A stretch of 64,000 nt of DNA from Clostridium merdae (GTDB taxonomy: Bacteria; Bacillota; Clostridia; Oscillospirales; Acutalibacteraceae). The notes below the pieces were generated by a model. It made no database searches. It saw nothing but the letters and a program-made list of their open reading frames with translations, and was not told the DNA's origin. Position numbers and translations under genes: made by a program. The first letter of the stretch is position 1, and the number at the start of each line of letters is the position of its first letter. Positions 25,547 through 34,186 of the stretch are shown piece after piece. Location: positions 248,001 to 312,000 of the forward strand of contig NZ_FXLN01000004.1 of the NCBI RefSeq assembly GCF_900176635.1, in the 5' to 3' direction.

Positions 25547-25716
25547 GTCTTATAATCGTCAAATTGGACGCTTTACGGTAATTTGCTTATTGTAACGCGG
25601 TAAACGGTGTGGTATTTTGGAATAAAGACTGGTTTCGAACACGGAGTGATCCGCGAGTGGCGGGCAGCAAAGAGTTCGGTGGCCGAATTAACTAAGAATC
25701 AGGAGGAATTATAACA
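25547..25716 (+). promoter_or_regulatory. Promoter and long leader of fhs
   Basis: TATAAT (25551-25556) lies within ACGTCTTATAATCGTC. A leader of about 150 nt follows with hairpins CGGA-GTGA-TCCG and TTCGG-TGG-CCGAA. GACTGG and CGGGCAGC blocks give a faint resemblance to the ZTP riboswitch, which is common before fhs genes, but the key CGCCTGGGC block is not there. Confidence 0.35.
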
Positions 25717-27393
25717 ATGGGCTTTTTATCTGATATTGAAATTGCACAGCAGTACGAAGCGAAAGACATTCGTGAAATTGCAAAGACCGCAGGCGTCGAC
25801 GAGAAATACTTAGAGGTGTATGGTCGCGGTAAGGCAAAGGTAGATTATAAGCTTCTCAGTGATTTGGCTGACAAACCGGACGGTAAGCTGATTCTTGTAA
25901 CCGCAATTAACCCCACCCCTGCAGGCGAGGGTAAAACCACAACTAGCGTTGGTCTTACCGATGGCCTTCGCAAAATTGGCAAAAAGGCAATTGTTGCTCT
26001 GCGTGAGCCTTCCCTCGGCCCGGTTTTCGGTGTTAAGGGCGGCGCGGCAGGCGGCGGATATGCTCAGGTTGTTCCCATGGAGGACATCAACCTGCACTTT
26101 ACAGGCGATTTCCACGCAATTGGTGCTGCAAACAACCTGATGGCTGCTCTAATAGACAACCACATTTACCAGGGCAACGAGCTGCGCATTGACCCCAAGC
26201 GTATTACTTGGAAGCGCGTTGTAGATATGAACGACCGCCAGCTGCGTAGCATTATTAATGGCCTTGGCCCGCGTACCAACGGCTTTACTCGTGAAGACAG
26301 CTACGACATCACAGTTGCTTCTGAGATTATGGCTGTTCTGTGCCTCTCTTCTTCCATTACAGATATGAAAGATAGACTGGGCAAAATGATTATTGGTTAT
26401 AACTATGACAATGAGCCTGTTACCGCTGGCCAGCTTAAGGCACAGGGTGCAATGTGCGCACTGCTGAAGGATGCTGTTAAGCCCAATTTGGTTCAGACTC
26501 TGGAAGGCACTCCTGCCTTTATTCACGGCGGCCCCTTTGCAAACATCGCTCATGGCTGCAACTCTCTCATGGCTACCCGTATGGCATTAAAGCTGAGCGA
26601 GTACGCAGTTACTGAGGCAGGCTTCGGCGCTGACTTGGGCGCTGAGAAGTTCCTCGATATTAAATGCCGTATGGCTGGTATTGCTCCTAGTGCGGTTGTT
26701 ATTGTTGCAACTGCTCGTGCACTGAAGCATCACGGTGGCGTTGCTAAGGCAGACCTGAACAACGAGAACCTCGTAGCTCTCGAGAATGGTATGCCCAACC
26801 TGCTTCGCCATGTTGAAAATGTTACTAAGGTATATGGCTTGCCTTGCGTAGTAGCCATCAACCGTTTCCCCACTGATACCGAGGCTGAGCTCGAGCTGAT
26901 TCGCACCAAGTGCAAAGAGCTGGGTGTTGAGGTTGCTCTCAGTGAAGTATGGGCAAAGGGCGGCGCTGGTGCCGTTGAGCTGGCAGAAGAAGTGGTTCGC
27001 CTTTGCGAGCAGCCCAACAACTTCAGCTATGTGTACGATGCTGATATTTCCATTAAAGATAAGCTCAATGCGATCGTTCAGAAGGTATACCATGGCAGCC
27101 GCGCCGTGCTGACTGGCCCTGCTGCAAAGCAGGCTGAGCAGCTCGAGCAGCTTGGCTTTGGCAACCTGCCGATTTGCATGGCAAAAACGCAGTACAGCTT
27201 TACTGACGATGCAAAGTCTCTGGGCGCTCCCGAAGGCTTTGAGATTATCGTTAGAAACCTGAAGGTTTCTGCTGGTGCAGGCTTTATCGTTGCTCTAACC
27301 GGCGATGTTATGACAATGCCTGGCTTGCCGAAGAAGCCCTCTTCTGAAAACATTGATGTGGATGAAAACGGCCGCATCTCTGGCTTGTTCTAA
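25717..27393 (+). CDS. fhs: Formate-tetrahydrofolate ligase
   Basis: Interconverts formate + THF + ATP with 10-formyl-THF. 558 residues, normal length. The P-loop-like TPAGEGKTTTSVGL (~residues 66-79) and REPSLGPVFGVKGGAAGGGYAQ are diagnostic. AGGAGG lies 9 bp before the ATG. In this locus the enzyme can run in reverse: methenyl-THF from FtcD/FchA becomes formyl-THF and then formate with ATP made, which gives an energy yield from histidine fermentation. Codons are strongly biased (GGC, GCT, AAC), suggesting high expression. The folD-type step is not in the window. Confidence 0.97.
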   Translation: MGFLSDIEIAQQYEAKDIREIAKTAGVDEKYLEVYGRGKAKVDYKLLSDLADKPDGKLILVTAINPTPAGEGKTTTSVGLTDGLRKIGKKAIVALREPSLGPVFGVKGGAAGGGYAQVVPMEDINLHFTGDFHAIGAANNLMAALIDNHIYQGNELRIDPKRITWKRVVDMNDRQLRSIINGLGPRTNGFTREDSYDITVASEIMAVLCLSSSITDMKDRLGKMIIGYNYDNEPVTAGQLKAQGAMCALLKDAVKPNLVQTLEGTPAFIHGGPFANIAHGCNSLMATRMALKLSEYAVTEAGFGADLGAEKFLDIKCRMAGIAPSAVVIVATARALKHHGGVAKADLNNENLVALENGMPNLLRHVENVTKVYGLPCVVAINRFPTDTEAELELIRTKCKELGVEVALSEVWAKGGAGAVELAEEVVRLCEQPNNFSYVYDADISIKDKLNAIVQKVYHGSRAVLTGPAAKQAEQLEQLGFGNLPICMAKTQYSFTDDAKSLGAPEGFEIIVRNLKVSAGAGFIVALTGDVMTMPGLPKKPSSENIDVDENGRISGLF

Positions 27394-27410
27394 TTTCAAA
27401 TTGTAAAAAT

Positions 27411-27448
27411 CACCGCCCCAGCACTTTTTGTGCCGGGGCGGTATTTTC
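27411..27448 (+). terminator. Intrinsic terminator after fhs
   Basis: ACCGCCCCAGCAC pairs with GTGCCGGGGCGGT around TTTTT, with one mismatch, followed by ATTTTC. Confidence 0.88.
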
Positions 27449-27642
27449 ATGTAGCAAAGCACCCGCCCGTAATACAAATAAGAGATTGAATGAAAAGGGT
27501 AAACCGTTAAACACCTCAGCTATCGCTAACTCTATCAAATACCGAGCGTTTTTCCTTTCAATAGAGGGGAAAGAATAACAAGCATGGCGCAGTTAGGAAT
27601 AATATGGTAATATAATACTTGAATACAATAAAGGAGGTATAA

Positions 27643-28332
27643 ATGAAAAATATGACTGATTCAAACAGCTCAAGAATGAGGGCAGGAATCGAAATAATAG
27701 CTTGCTATTTTATAGTTTTGCTTCTGAGTGTTTCTAATAATTGGGTGGGGCAATTACTAAAGATTGATGGATTATGGACTGGAGTTGTATTTTATCTTTT
27801 AGTCGCTTCCATCATTCTTTTTTACGTTATCAAAATAGAAAAGAGACCATTGAGCAGTATCGGACTCAAAGGGATCACTTTCAAAGAGATTGTATTTGGT
27901 ATACTTATAGGAATATTAATGTTTATTGTTCAGCAAATTCCTCTGATTTTGATGGGTATGGATTACAAGATGTTTGCATCACCACCTGATTGGATACATA
28001 TTGGCATAATGTCACTTTACTGTATTTTTTGCGTGGGATTTACAGAGGAGCTTATGGTGCGTGGATTTATTTTACACAAATCCTTAGAGATTACAAATAA
28101 TAAGATAATCGTAATTCTTTTTAACTGTATCATTTTCTATATGATTCACTGGCCTCCAGTTCGCTTTGTGTTTGGAGAAGCCTTTAATATAACATTGAAT
28201 ACCATCATTCTATGTACCTATTTGTTCCTTTCCAAAAGAAAGAGTATCACTCCTCTCATTATTGCACATGGAGTTTACGATATTATATCTGCATATCTAT
28301 TACCGGCCTTTGTATATGTGATGATTACCTAA
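27643..28332 (+). CDS. CPBP family intramembrane metalloprotease
   Basis: 229 residues with about seven or eight membrane helices. The CPBP (Abi/CAAX-like) motifs are present: EELMVRG (EExxxR), FYMIHW (FxxxH) and a final AHGVYD. In bacteria these proteins process peptides or give self-immunity to bacteriocins, and many have unknown roles. AAAGGAGG precedes the ATG, and TATAAT at 27611 is a likely -10 box. It is monocistronic, with no bacteriocin gene beside it. Codon use is more AT-rich than in fhs. Confidence 0.88.
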   Translation: MKNMTDSNSSRMRAGIEIIACYFIVLLLSVSNNWVGQLLKIDGLWTGVVFYLLVASIILFYVIKIEKRPLSSIGLKGITFKEIVFGILIGILMFIVQQIPLILMGMDYKMFASPPDWIHIGIMSLYCIFCVGFTEELMVRGFILHKSLEITNNKIIVILFNCIIFYMIHWPPVRFVFGEAFNITLNTIILCTYLFLSKRKSITPLIIAHGVYDIISAYLLPAFVYVMIT

Positions 28333-28416
28333 TGATGGCCTCGTTGTTTGCGTACCATACTGTGAGATATTAGATATGAGATTATTGTTTAATCACTTTA
28401 ATATAACTAAATGAAA

Positions 28417-28455
28417 ATAACAAAGAGAAGCCACTGGCTTCTCTTTGTTATTTTG
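28417..28455. terminator. Bidirectional terminator
   Basis: AACAAAGAGAAGCC pairs perfectly with GGCTTCTCTTTGTT around ACT. T-rich tails lie on both sides, between two convergent genes. Confidence 0.9.
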
Positions 28456-28539
28456 AAAATTTATTTTATGTAGATAGCTAAAATGTTATCGATTTTCAAC
28501 CCAAATATAAAAATTAAAATGTTATATATAAAGTGATTT

Positions 28540-29202
28540 TTAATATTCAACTAATAGATTTACTCCAGTTAAGCCAGCATAGGCTCCATTTTGCGCCAAT
28601 TCACTTTCTGGGTGAGCGATAAGCCATTTTCCTTGCATCCATAGCAGCTTTTCTTCTCCGTCTGCTTTTGCGGGCAGTTGTTTAAGTGGCTGGTTGGTTC
28701 CTTTGGGCAATACCACAACACACTGAAATCCTTTGTCGCTTACCTTACACGGTGCAAAGTGAAGTGTGGTACCGTAAAGCTCACATGCTGTTCCAGCGGG
28801 CAAGTAATATCCCTTCACCAAAGAGGTATCAAGTGTGTTGTTTTCAACATCTCGCACATCTGCCAGTAAAAGCACAAGATCGGTTACAGCAAGATTTAGC
28901 TCGGGAGTTTTATGGTATTCCAGCGCATTTAATTGACTCCCATTGCCATTGCAATAACCAACCTGAATTGGCATAGAACCGTTTAATCGTTCTTTTACAG
29001 CGTCAGCCAAGGGCGATTTCGAAAGCCTTGGTTCATCAGCCACATACATATTGCCAGAATCGGGAACTGCGATTTCCGCCATTGTTTGCAGCCAGGAAGA
29101 AAAATCATATTCTGTAACAATTCGCCCATATTGACGGAAGGATTCATGCGTAACCGGATACAGGGAGAGAGTCGGGTTTTTCTTTAGCAGTTCAGAAAAC
29201 AT
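28540..29202 (-). CDS. DUF4867 family protein
   Basis: 220 residues matching the DUF4867 pattern: a central LNALEYHKTPELNLAVTDLVLLL and GYYLPAGTACELYGTTLHFAPC. It looks like a cupin-type beta-barrel; in ureidoglycolate-lyase-like relatives similar His/Glu residues bind a metal. No signal peptide. AGGAGG lies 8 bp before the ATG. It often occurs with sugar or uronate genes in Firmicutes, but here it stands alone between terminators, so no function is proposed. Confidence 0.7.
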   Translation of the reverse strand: MFSELLKKNPTLSLYPVTHESFRQYGRIVTEYDFSSWLQTMAEIAVPDSGNMYVADEPRLSKSPLADAVKERLNGSMPIQVGYCNGNGSQLNALEYHKTPELNLAVTDLVLLLADVRDVENNTLDTSLVKGYYLPAGTACELYGTTLHFAPCKVSDKGFQCVVVLPKGTNQPLKQLPAKADGEEKLLWMQGKWLIAHPESELAQNGAYAGLTGVNLLVEY

Positions 29203-29368
29203 ATTGAAACCTCCTATAATGAATCTTAAAATATGAGTTAAATAATAATTCTATCTTACCATGATTTGGCATAAAATCCAATCTTCCATATATAGAAAAA
29301 GAAAGCTTTGTGATGCGATTAAAATAGAGTGAATTCAAGTCACATGACAAATCAAGCTAAAATAAAAC

Positions 29369-29416
29369 AGGTAAGGGGCATCCGGATAAACTCCGTTTGC
29401 CCCTTACCTGCTCTTT
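29369..29416 (-). terminator. Intrinsic terminator of the GlsB-like gene
   Basis: AGGTAAGGGGCA pairs with TGCCCCTTACCT; on the minus strand GTTTTATTTT follows. Confidence 0.88.
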
Positions 29417-29438
29417 ATTCAAAGTGTAAACTTGTGTG

Positions 29439-29690
29439 TTAACGGTTTTTGAACATTCTTAAAATCCACAATAGAATAACGGAACCAATCACAGAGACCA
29501 GTAGGCTCCATAGGTTAAACCCGGTGATTCCAACCCCGCCAAGCATGTTCATGATGAAGCCGCCAATCATGGCGCCAACAATACCTACTACAATGTTTGC
29601 AAATGCGCCCATTGAGGCATCTGTATCCATAAATTTACTTGCAATCCAGCCGGCTAGAGCACCAATAATAATCCAAGCAAGTATACCCAT
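29439..29690 (-). CDS. GlsB/YeaQ/YmgE family stress membrane protein
   Basis: 83 residues, three short glycine-rich membrane helices: ILAWIIIGALAGWIASKFM, ANIVVGIVGAMIGGFIMNML and LLVSVIGSVILLWILRM. This is the transglycosylase-associated protein family, induced by stress in many bacteria; its molecular role is not known. AGGAGG precedes the ATG. Monocistronic with its own terminator. Confidence 0.9.
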   Translation of the reverse strand: MGILAWIIIGALAGWIASKFMDTDASMGAFANIVVGIVGAMIGGFIMNMLGGVGITGFNLWSLLVSVIGSVILLWILRMFKNR

Positions 29691-29991
29691 TCAAAAACCT
29701 CCTTTTTACCACTTAGATAGTATGTATAAAGTTTTGCCCCAAAATTTATAGGCTTATTCATTACTCAACAAATAGAGTGGCAAAAGTACAGTGAAAATTA
29801 CCATAAAAACAGATTTGTTAATTCGAATGATAAGGGCAGAAGCTAAAATGGTGTGATATAATTAGTTTATGAAGCTTTTAGAATAAAAATTCAATTGTTC
29901 TACAGTTTTAAAAAATACACAATGACGAAATGTGCTATAATGACATAAAGAGTGTGGAAGATACGTTTATACATAATAAGGAGCGAGGAAA

Positions 29992-30813
29992 ATGTGTGAG
30001 ATTAAAAAAATAAAGGCAGTGTTTTTCAGTGCTACGGGTACCACAGAAAAAACGGTAAGGAAAATAGCAGAGTCAGTAGGGGAGAAGTTGGGTTTACCTG
30101 TAAGCTGTAAGGATTTTACCCTACCCAAAGGCCGAGAGTGTCCACTGGTGTTTGAAAGAGACGATTTGGTAATTTTCGGGACTCCAGTATATGCAGGACG
30201 AGTGCCAAATGTTCTACTAAAGTTTTTAGACACTCTGCAAGGCAACGAAGCTATGGCAGTTCCAGTAGTGCTTTATGGCAACCGGAATTATGACGATGCT
30301 TTGATAGAACTTCGTGATTTGCTACTTAAAACGGGTTTTCACCCAATAGCGGCTGCTGCTTTTATCGGTGAACACTCTTTTTCTCGTGTTTTGGCAGCCA
30401 AAAGACCTGATGCGGAAGATTTGTCTTTGGCTGTGGAATTTGGTCATCGCATTGCTGAAAAACTGCTGACTAAGGAAGAACTACCTCTCATCGCGGTAGA
30501 GGGAGTACCGTACCCATATCGTGGCTATTATCAGCCGAGAGACAGAAAAGGCACCCCGGTCGATATTCGAAAGGTTAAGCCCCAAACCAGCGAAGCTTGC
30601 AATGATTGCAAGTTGTGTGCGCAGGTGTGTCCCATGGGCTCAATTTCCTTTGAGGATGTTCGTGTATTTACCGGCATCTGTATTAAATGTGGAGCCTGCA
30701 TTAAGAAATGCCCTCAAGGAGCTAAATACTATACGGATGAAGGGTACCTATATCATCAGCATGAATTGGAAGAAGGTTTTGCTCGTAGGGCAGAGCCGGA
30801 ATTGTTTCTGTAA
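29992..30813 (+). CDS. EFR1-type flavodoxin-ferredoxin fusion
   Basis: 273 residues. The N-terminal half is flavodoxin-like (FFSATGTTEKTVRKIAE for the FMN phosphate, then FGTPVYAGRVP). The C-terminal part has two 4Fe-4S motifs, CNDCKLCAQVCP and CIKCGACIKKCP. Such EFR1 proteins carry electrons between low-potential carriers; partners are not known. An extended -10 (TGCTATAAT, ending at 29941) and GGAGCGAGG before the ATG are visible. It is followed by the tRNA-Ala unit, which has its own promoter. Confidence 0.88.
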   Translation: MCEIKKIKAVFFSATGTTEKTVRKIAESVGEKLGLPVSCKDFTLPKGRECPLVFERDDLVIFGTPVYAGRVPNVLLKFLDTLQGNEAMAVPVVLYGNRNYDDALIELRDLLLKTGFHPIAAAAFIGEHSFSRVLAAKRPDAEDLSLAVEFGHRIAEKLLTKEELPLIAVEGVPYPYRGYYQPRDRKGTPVDIRKVKPQTSEACNDCKLCAQVCPMGSISFEDVRVFTGICIKCGACIKKCPQGAKYYTDEGYLYHQHELEEGFARRAEPELFL

Positions 30814-30880
30814 TATTTAATAAAGCCTTTTATATGTGATTGGAAGAATACATAAAAAGACATTATTTTTAAAAAAGCCC

Positions 30881-30909
30881 TTGCTTTTTTAGGCGTATCA
30901 TGGTATTAT
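30881..30909 (+). promoter_or_regulatory. tRNA-Ala promoter
   Basis: TTGCTT (30881-30886), 17 bp, TATTAT (30904-30909), about 48 bp before the mature tRNA 5' end. Confidence 0.7.
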
Positions 30910-30956
30910 AGTCAGGCAGTTCAGCGAAAAACAGTGTTTTTTGCAGAGCAGCCTAT

Positions 30957-31032
30957 GGGGGATTAGCTCAGCTGGGAGAGCGCCTGCATGGCATGCAGGA
31001 GGTCAGCGGTTCGATCCCGCTATTCTCCACCA
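30957..31032 (+). tRNA. tRNA-Ala (anticodon GGC)
   Basis: 76 nt with encoded CCA. Anticodon stem CCTGC/GCAGG with loop ATGGCAT, so the anticodon is GGC. The T-loop GGTTCGATCC is standard. The acceptor has the G3:U70 wobble pair that marks alanine tRNAs. One U6/U67 mismatch is seen in the acceptor stem. Confidence 0.95.
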
Positions 31033-31039
31033 TTAGTAG

Positions 31040-31078
31040 AAGCCATAAGGGTAATACCTTGTGGCTTTATTTTATTTT
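31040..31078 (+). terminator. tRNA terminator
   Basis: AAGCCATAAGG pairs with CCTTGTGGCTT, then a T-rich tail. Confidence 0.85.
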
Positions 31079-31191
31079 AAATTTACCAGGACATTTTATA
31101 AAAAATGGTGAAATAGAGTTATAGTAAAATTTGTTTGCTCCATTTTCAAAGAGCCAAGGGTGATTTTTTAATACATCTTCCCATATTGAGT

Positions 31192-31239
31192 ACCACTGTA
31201 AAAACAGCCGCTCGTACGAGCGGCTGTTTTTACAGTGGT
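31192..31239. repeat. Perfect 48-bp palindrome
   Basis: Two 24-bp arms meet at 31215/31216 with no mismatch (outer ACCACTGTAAAAACAGCC, inner GCTCGTACGAGC). The inner GC-rich stem flanked by A and T runs can act as a terminator in both directions, but no gene ends within 150 bp on the plus strand other than the already terminated tRNA. Confidence 0.9.
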
Positions 31240-31419
31240 TTTCTGCATTTAATTAGATGTTTTACCGACCACGAAAGTAACTTTGCAGTAACGATTGCCT
31301 TTTTCATCCAAATGTTTTGTAACCTCCGTCAGGAGATATTTAAAAGAATCATAAGGCTTTTCGTTTCGACTCAGGGAAATCGTGCTAAAAATCTCTCAAA
31401 ACTGTACATGAACCGAAAT

Positions 31420-31824
31420 TCATAATAAAAAAAGAACAAGGAGAGGGCTAATAATAATAATACATAAACCGACGAATCGAGTAATTATTAACGTCTTTTT
31501 AATGCCAAACATGGAAAATGTTTTTGGGGTGGCTAGAGGCATTATTAAAACAGTTAGACCCAATAATGCGAAGCCTGTACCCAAAAGTATGCTCCCAATC
31601 CACATTTTTGAAATAGTTAAAAAAATAGCGGATACTAAAATCAAAATGATTGAGATAATAATACCAACCGTAAAAAATGGCCTAGATCGGTTAAGGAATC
31701 GAAAAGAAGCTTGTGTTCGATTTACGCACTCGTTACTGCAATAATGTAGCAATTCTTTGTTTATACCTGCAGTGATTGAATAAGGCTGTTCTATTTGTTT
31801 ATTACAATAAATGCATTTACACAA
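31420..31824 (-). CDS. Small membrane protein with N-terminal zinc-ribbon motif
   Basis: About 134 residues, family not recognised. CKCIYCNK and HYCSNEC at the N-terminus give two Cys pairs, a treble-clef or zinc-ribbon type site. Three membrane helices follow (FFTVGIIISIILILVSAIFL, IGSILLGTGFALLGLTVLI and VGLCIIIISPLLVLFLL). A TTG start at 31824 is preferred since AGGTGG lies 5 bp upstream; a GTG at 31833 is the alternative. It directly follows a broken small membrane gene on the same strand, so both likely belong to the LysR-apbE transcript or its tail. Confidence 0.6.
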   Translation of the reverse strand: MCKCIYCNKQIEQPYSITAGINKELLHYCSNECVNRTQASFRFLNRSRPFFTVGIIISIILILVSAIFLTISKMWIGSILLGTGFALLGLTVLIMPLATPKTFSMFGIKKTLIITRFVGLCIIIISPLLVLFLL

Positions 31825-31825
31825 T

Positions 31826-32108
31826 TTAGCCACCTACTTTATTAAATATATAAGAATAAAGCAATATGATGAGAATGGAAAGAAGTTCTAAAATAGTAAC
31901 CGCATAGACACAAGCTAATTCTCTTAAAATTAAAATAATACTGTTCATGATTAAAAGCAAGCCGCCAAAGCGAAGATTTTTATGCCATACCCCTATCTAT
32001 ACTCTCATCCCACATTAAATCTTTGGTTTCAGCCCCGCAAATTGAAAGAAAAGCGAAAACCAGTGAGATAAATGTTAAAATAGAAGGAAATATGGCATTA
32101 TTCGCCAT
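31826..32108 (-). pseudogene. Frameshifted small membrane protein gene
   Basis: Two short frames read MANNAIFPSILTFIS... (42 residues, stop 31980) and, one frame over, ...WHKNLRFGGLLLIMNSIIL... (ending 31826-31828). Removing one G from the GGGG run at ~31990 joins them into one 93-residue protein with three hydrophobic segments. The frame then ends just before the start of the zinc-ribbon gene, as in an operon. Either a real frameshift, a sequence error, or two very small proteins. No good ribosome site is seen for either part. Confidence 0.4.
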
Positions 32109-32131
32109 AGTAAGGTCATCTTTGAACGCTA

Positions 32132-33079
32132 TTAATCTCGTTTTTCTGTACCTATTACTATTTTTCCTCTAAGATTGTCGGTATAAGCTAGTTTTCCATC
32201 TCTAGTAATTACAATAGCTCCCATATCTTTCATTTTATTCACTTTATGAATGATAGAGGCCGCATCGAATCCAAATAGCTTTGTGGTGTTGATGTCACAG
32301 TCTAGGGAGGAGTCGGCAACGAAAGTGATAGAGGCAATATTACTTTCCATCGGGTAGCCTGTTTTGCTGTCAAAGATATGGTGGTATTTGCTACCTTCCT
32401 TTTCTAATACCCTTTCATATATGCCTGACGTTACTACGGATTGGTCTTTTATTTTCACGATTGCGACCACATTTCCTCTTGGCAAAAATGGGTTTTGTAT
32501 TCCTACGTTCCACTCACCTCCATGGGATGGAGGCTCTCCAAAAACGAGAACATTGCCTCCCATATCTACCATTGCGGAGATGGCTCCTTCTTGCCGAAAG
32601 AGTGCCATGACTTTATCCGCAAAATAACCCTTTGCGATGGCTCCTAGGTCTATCTCCATGCCTTTTTTTAAAAAAAATACGGTTTTCTTTTTATCGTCCA
32701 GCTCTATATTCTCAGGATTCAGTAGTTCTAGCACGTTCTCAATCGCATCTTTCTCTGGTACATGTGCTTCGGCAAAGCCGATTCTCCATAACTTTATCAA
32801 TGGTCCGATTGCGATATTCAAATAAGAGCCTTCACAAAGACTGTGCTTTTTTCCGATTTTTATCAGCTCATAAAGCTCATTATCTACCCTTTGGGGTGCA
32901 AATGCAGCTTTTCTTTTCAACATGGCAAGCTGTGAGTCATCCCTGTTGGCACTAAACACTTCATTATAATGATTCAGCAGGTCTTCCGCTTTTTTTACCA
33001 GAATTTCAGGATCTTTTGCCTTAACATAAAGGGAGATTTTTGTTCCCATAAGATATAAGATTTTCGTATGCTCAGTCAT
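32132..33079 (-). CDS. apbE: FAD:protein FMN transferase
   Basis: Attaches FMN covalently through phosphate to Ser/Thr of target flavoproteins. 315 residues with the ApbE segments GPLIKLWRIG, EIDLGAIAKGYFAD (FAD and Mg site), VDMGGNVLVFG, VVTSGIYER and HHIFDSKTGYP. There is no signal peptide or lipobox, so this is a cytosolic form, unlike the exported enzymes of Gram-negative species. A likely target is the FMN_bind domain of the flavoprotein encoded at 34804, which has the modification motif. It starts 1 bp after the LysR stop, so the two are co-translated. Confidence 0.93.
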   Translation of the reverse strand: MTEHTKILYLMGTKISLYVKAKDPEILVKKAEDLLNHYNEVFSANRDDSQLAMLKRKAAFAPQRVDNELYELIKIGKKHSLCEGSYLNIAIGPLIKLWRIGFAEAHVPEKDAIENVLELLNPENIELDDKKKTVFFLKKGMEIDLGAIAKGYFADKVMALFRQEGAISAMVDMGGNVLVFGEPPSHGGEWNVGIQNPFLPRGNVVAIVKIKDQSVVTSGIYERVLEKEGSKYHHIFDSKTGYPMESNIASITFVADSSLDCDINTTKLFGFDAASIIHKVNKMKDMGAIVITRDGKLAYTDNLRGKIVIGTEKRD

Positions 33080-33080
33080 T

Positions 33081-34019
33081 TCAGTCTCCTATAAAGGATT
33101 GGCTCTGCCCATGTGTTAAAAAGGCATCGATTAAGTCATTTTCAATATCGGTTAGTTTTTTTTCCGTGTGATATGCCATAAAGTAATCTAAGCTCAGTTC
33201 ATCAATGGGTATGGGATATATATTGTATTTAGATGGGACCTCCTTAACATGAACACTTTCTGGTACAATGGCAAGCCCTAAATTACTGGTAGCCAGCTTA
33301 AGTACAGTGTTAATATCTGTACTTTCCATTATAATGTTCGGCTCCACCTTATAAATATTTAATAATTGATCAATCTGTTTTCTTATGGCAGACCCCTTGG
33401 AGGTTAGTACCAATCTTTGGCATAAAATTTTACTTATGTCGATGGTTCCTTCTGGAATAACGGCGGTTTCGTTTTGATAAAGATCACAGCAGCGGGGAAT
33501 TATGGCTCGGTACCTGTGTCTTCCCCAGCTAACGGAGTTTAGGTTCGGAGATATATTTCGTGAATTTTGTCCAATCCAAAAATCCAATTCATTGTTTTGA
33601 GTAAGCCTCTCACTTTTTTCCGGTAAAACCTCTGTAAGCTCAATTCTGCAGTTCGGGTGCTTTTCCAGAAATTCTGGGATAAAAAGAGGCAAAAGGTAGG
33701 TACCTAGACTGGGAAGCACCCCTATTTTTATGACTGTTCTGTCAATATTGGATGCATCGGAGATATCCTTAAGTAGCCGAGAGTATTTGTTTTCTAAGGA
33801 AGTTAAATACTGATAATATATTTTCCCCTGCTCGGTTAATCGGTAGGGCAGTTTGTTGCGCATAATCAGCTCACAGTTTAGCTCGCTTTCTGCCCTTTTA
33901 ATTACCTGCGTCAAATAAGGCTGCGAAATGTAAAGTGATTTCGCGGCCTTACTATAATTGCTGTATTTTAAAATGGCATCAATATAATACAGAATGTCCT
34001 GAGAGGAATATTTAGACAT
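33081..34019 (-). CDS. LysR family regulator of the flavoprotein locus
   Basis: 312 residues, N-terminal helix-turn-helix (SKAAKSLYISQPYLTQVIKR, ~22-42) and a substrate-binding-like effector domain. It is divergent from the FMN reductase/flavoprotein pair and in one operon with apbE, so it probably controls both sides. AAAGGAAG precedes the ATG. An ATAAC-N6-GTTAT inverted repeat (T-N11-A type) lies in the shared region. The inducer may be the reductase substrate. Confidence 0.92.
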   Translation of the reverse strand: MSKYSSQDILYYIDAILKYSNYSKAAKSLYISQPYLTQVIKRAESELNCELIMRNKLPYRLTEQGKIYYQYLTSLENKYSRLLKDISDASNIDRTVIKIGVLPSLGTYLLPLFIPEFLEKHPNCRIELTEVLPEKSERLTQNNELDFWIGQNSRNISPNLNSVSWGRHRYRAIIPRCCDLYQNETAVIPEGTIDISKILCQRLVLTSKGSAIRKQIDQLLNIYKVEPNIIMESTDINTVLKLATSNLGLAIVPESVHVKEVPSKYNIYPIPIDELSLDYFMAYHTEKKLTDIENDLIDAFLTHGQSQSFIGD

Positions 34020-34067
34020 TTCATTTCTTCCTTTAAAAAAAGTATACTTTTTTAATTTGTTTTGATT

Positions 34068-34083
34068 ATAACAAATTAGTTAT
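34068..34083. promoter_or_regulatory. LysR-type operator
   Basis: ATAAC-AAATTA-GTTAT inverted repeat, with the T-N11-A core, in the middle of the divergent region. Nearby a second palindrome (AAAAAAGTATACTTTTTT, ~34035-34052) overlaps the LysR leader. Confidence 0.5.
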
Positions 34084-34186
34084 TAAACTTCAATAAATTA
34101 CTATTAGATAATATGCATACAATATATTAAAATAATAACAAACATATATTTAATGTGAAAGCCGAATGTACAGGAAGGGGAATACT

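Noticed and set aside
25547..25560. GTC-N8-GTC pair before fhs as a fourth hut operator
   Set aside because: The 11-bp spacing fits, but the orientation towards fhs is reversed and no -10 box lies at the right distance. Mentioned only as a possibility.
25620..25680. ZTP riboswitch in the fhs leader
   Set aside because: GACTGG and a GGGCA-like block are present, but the pairing core of the ZTP class is not.
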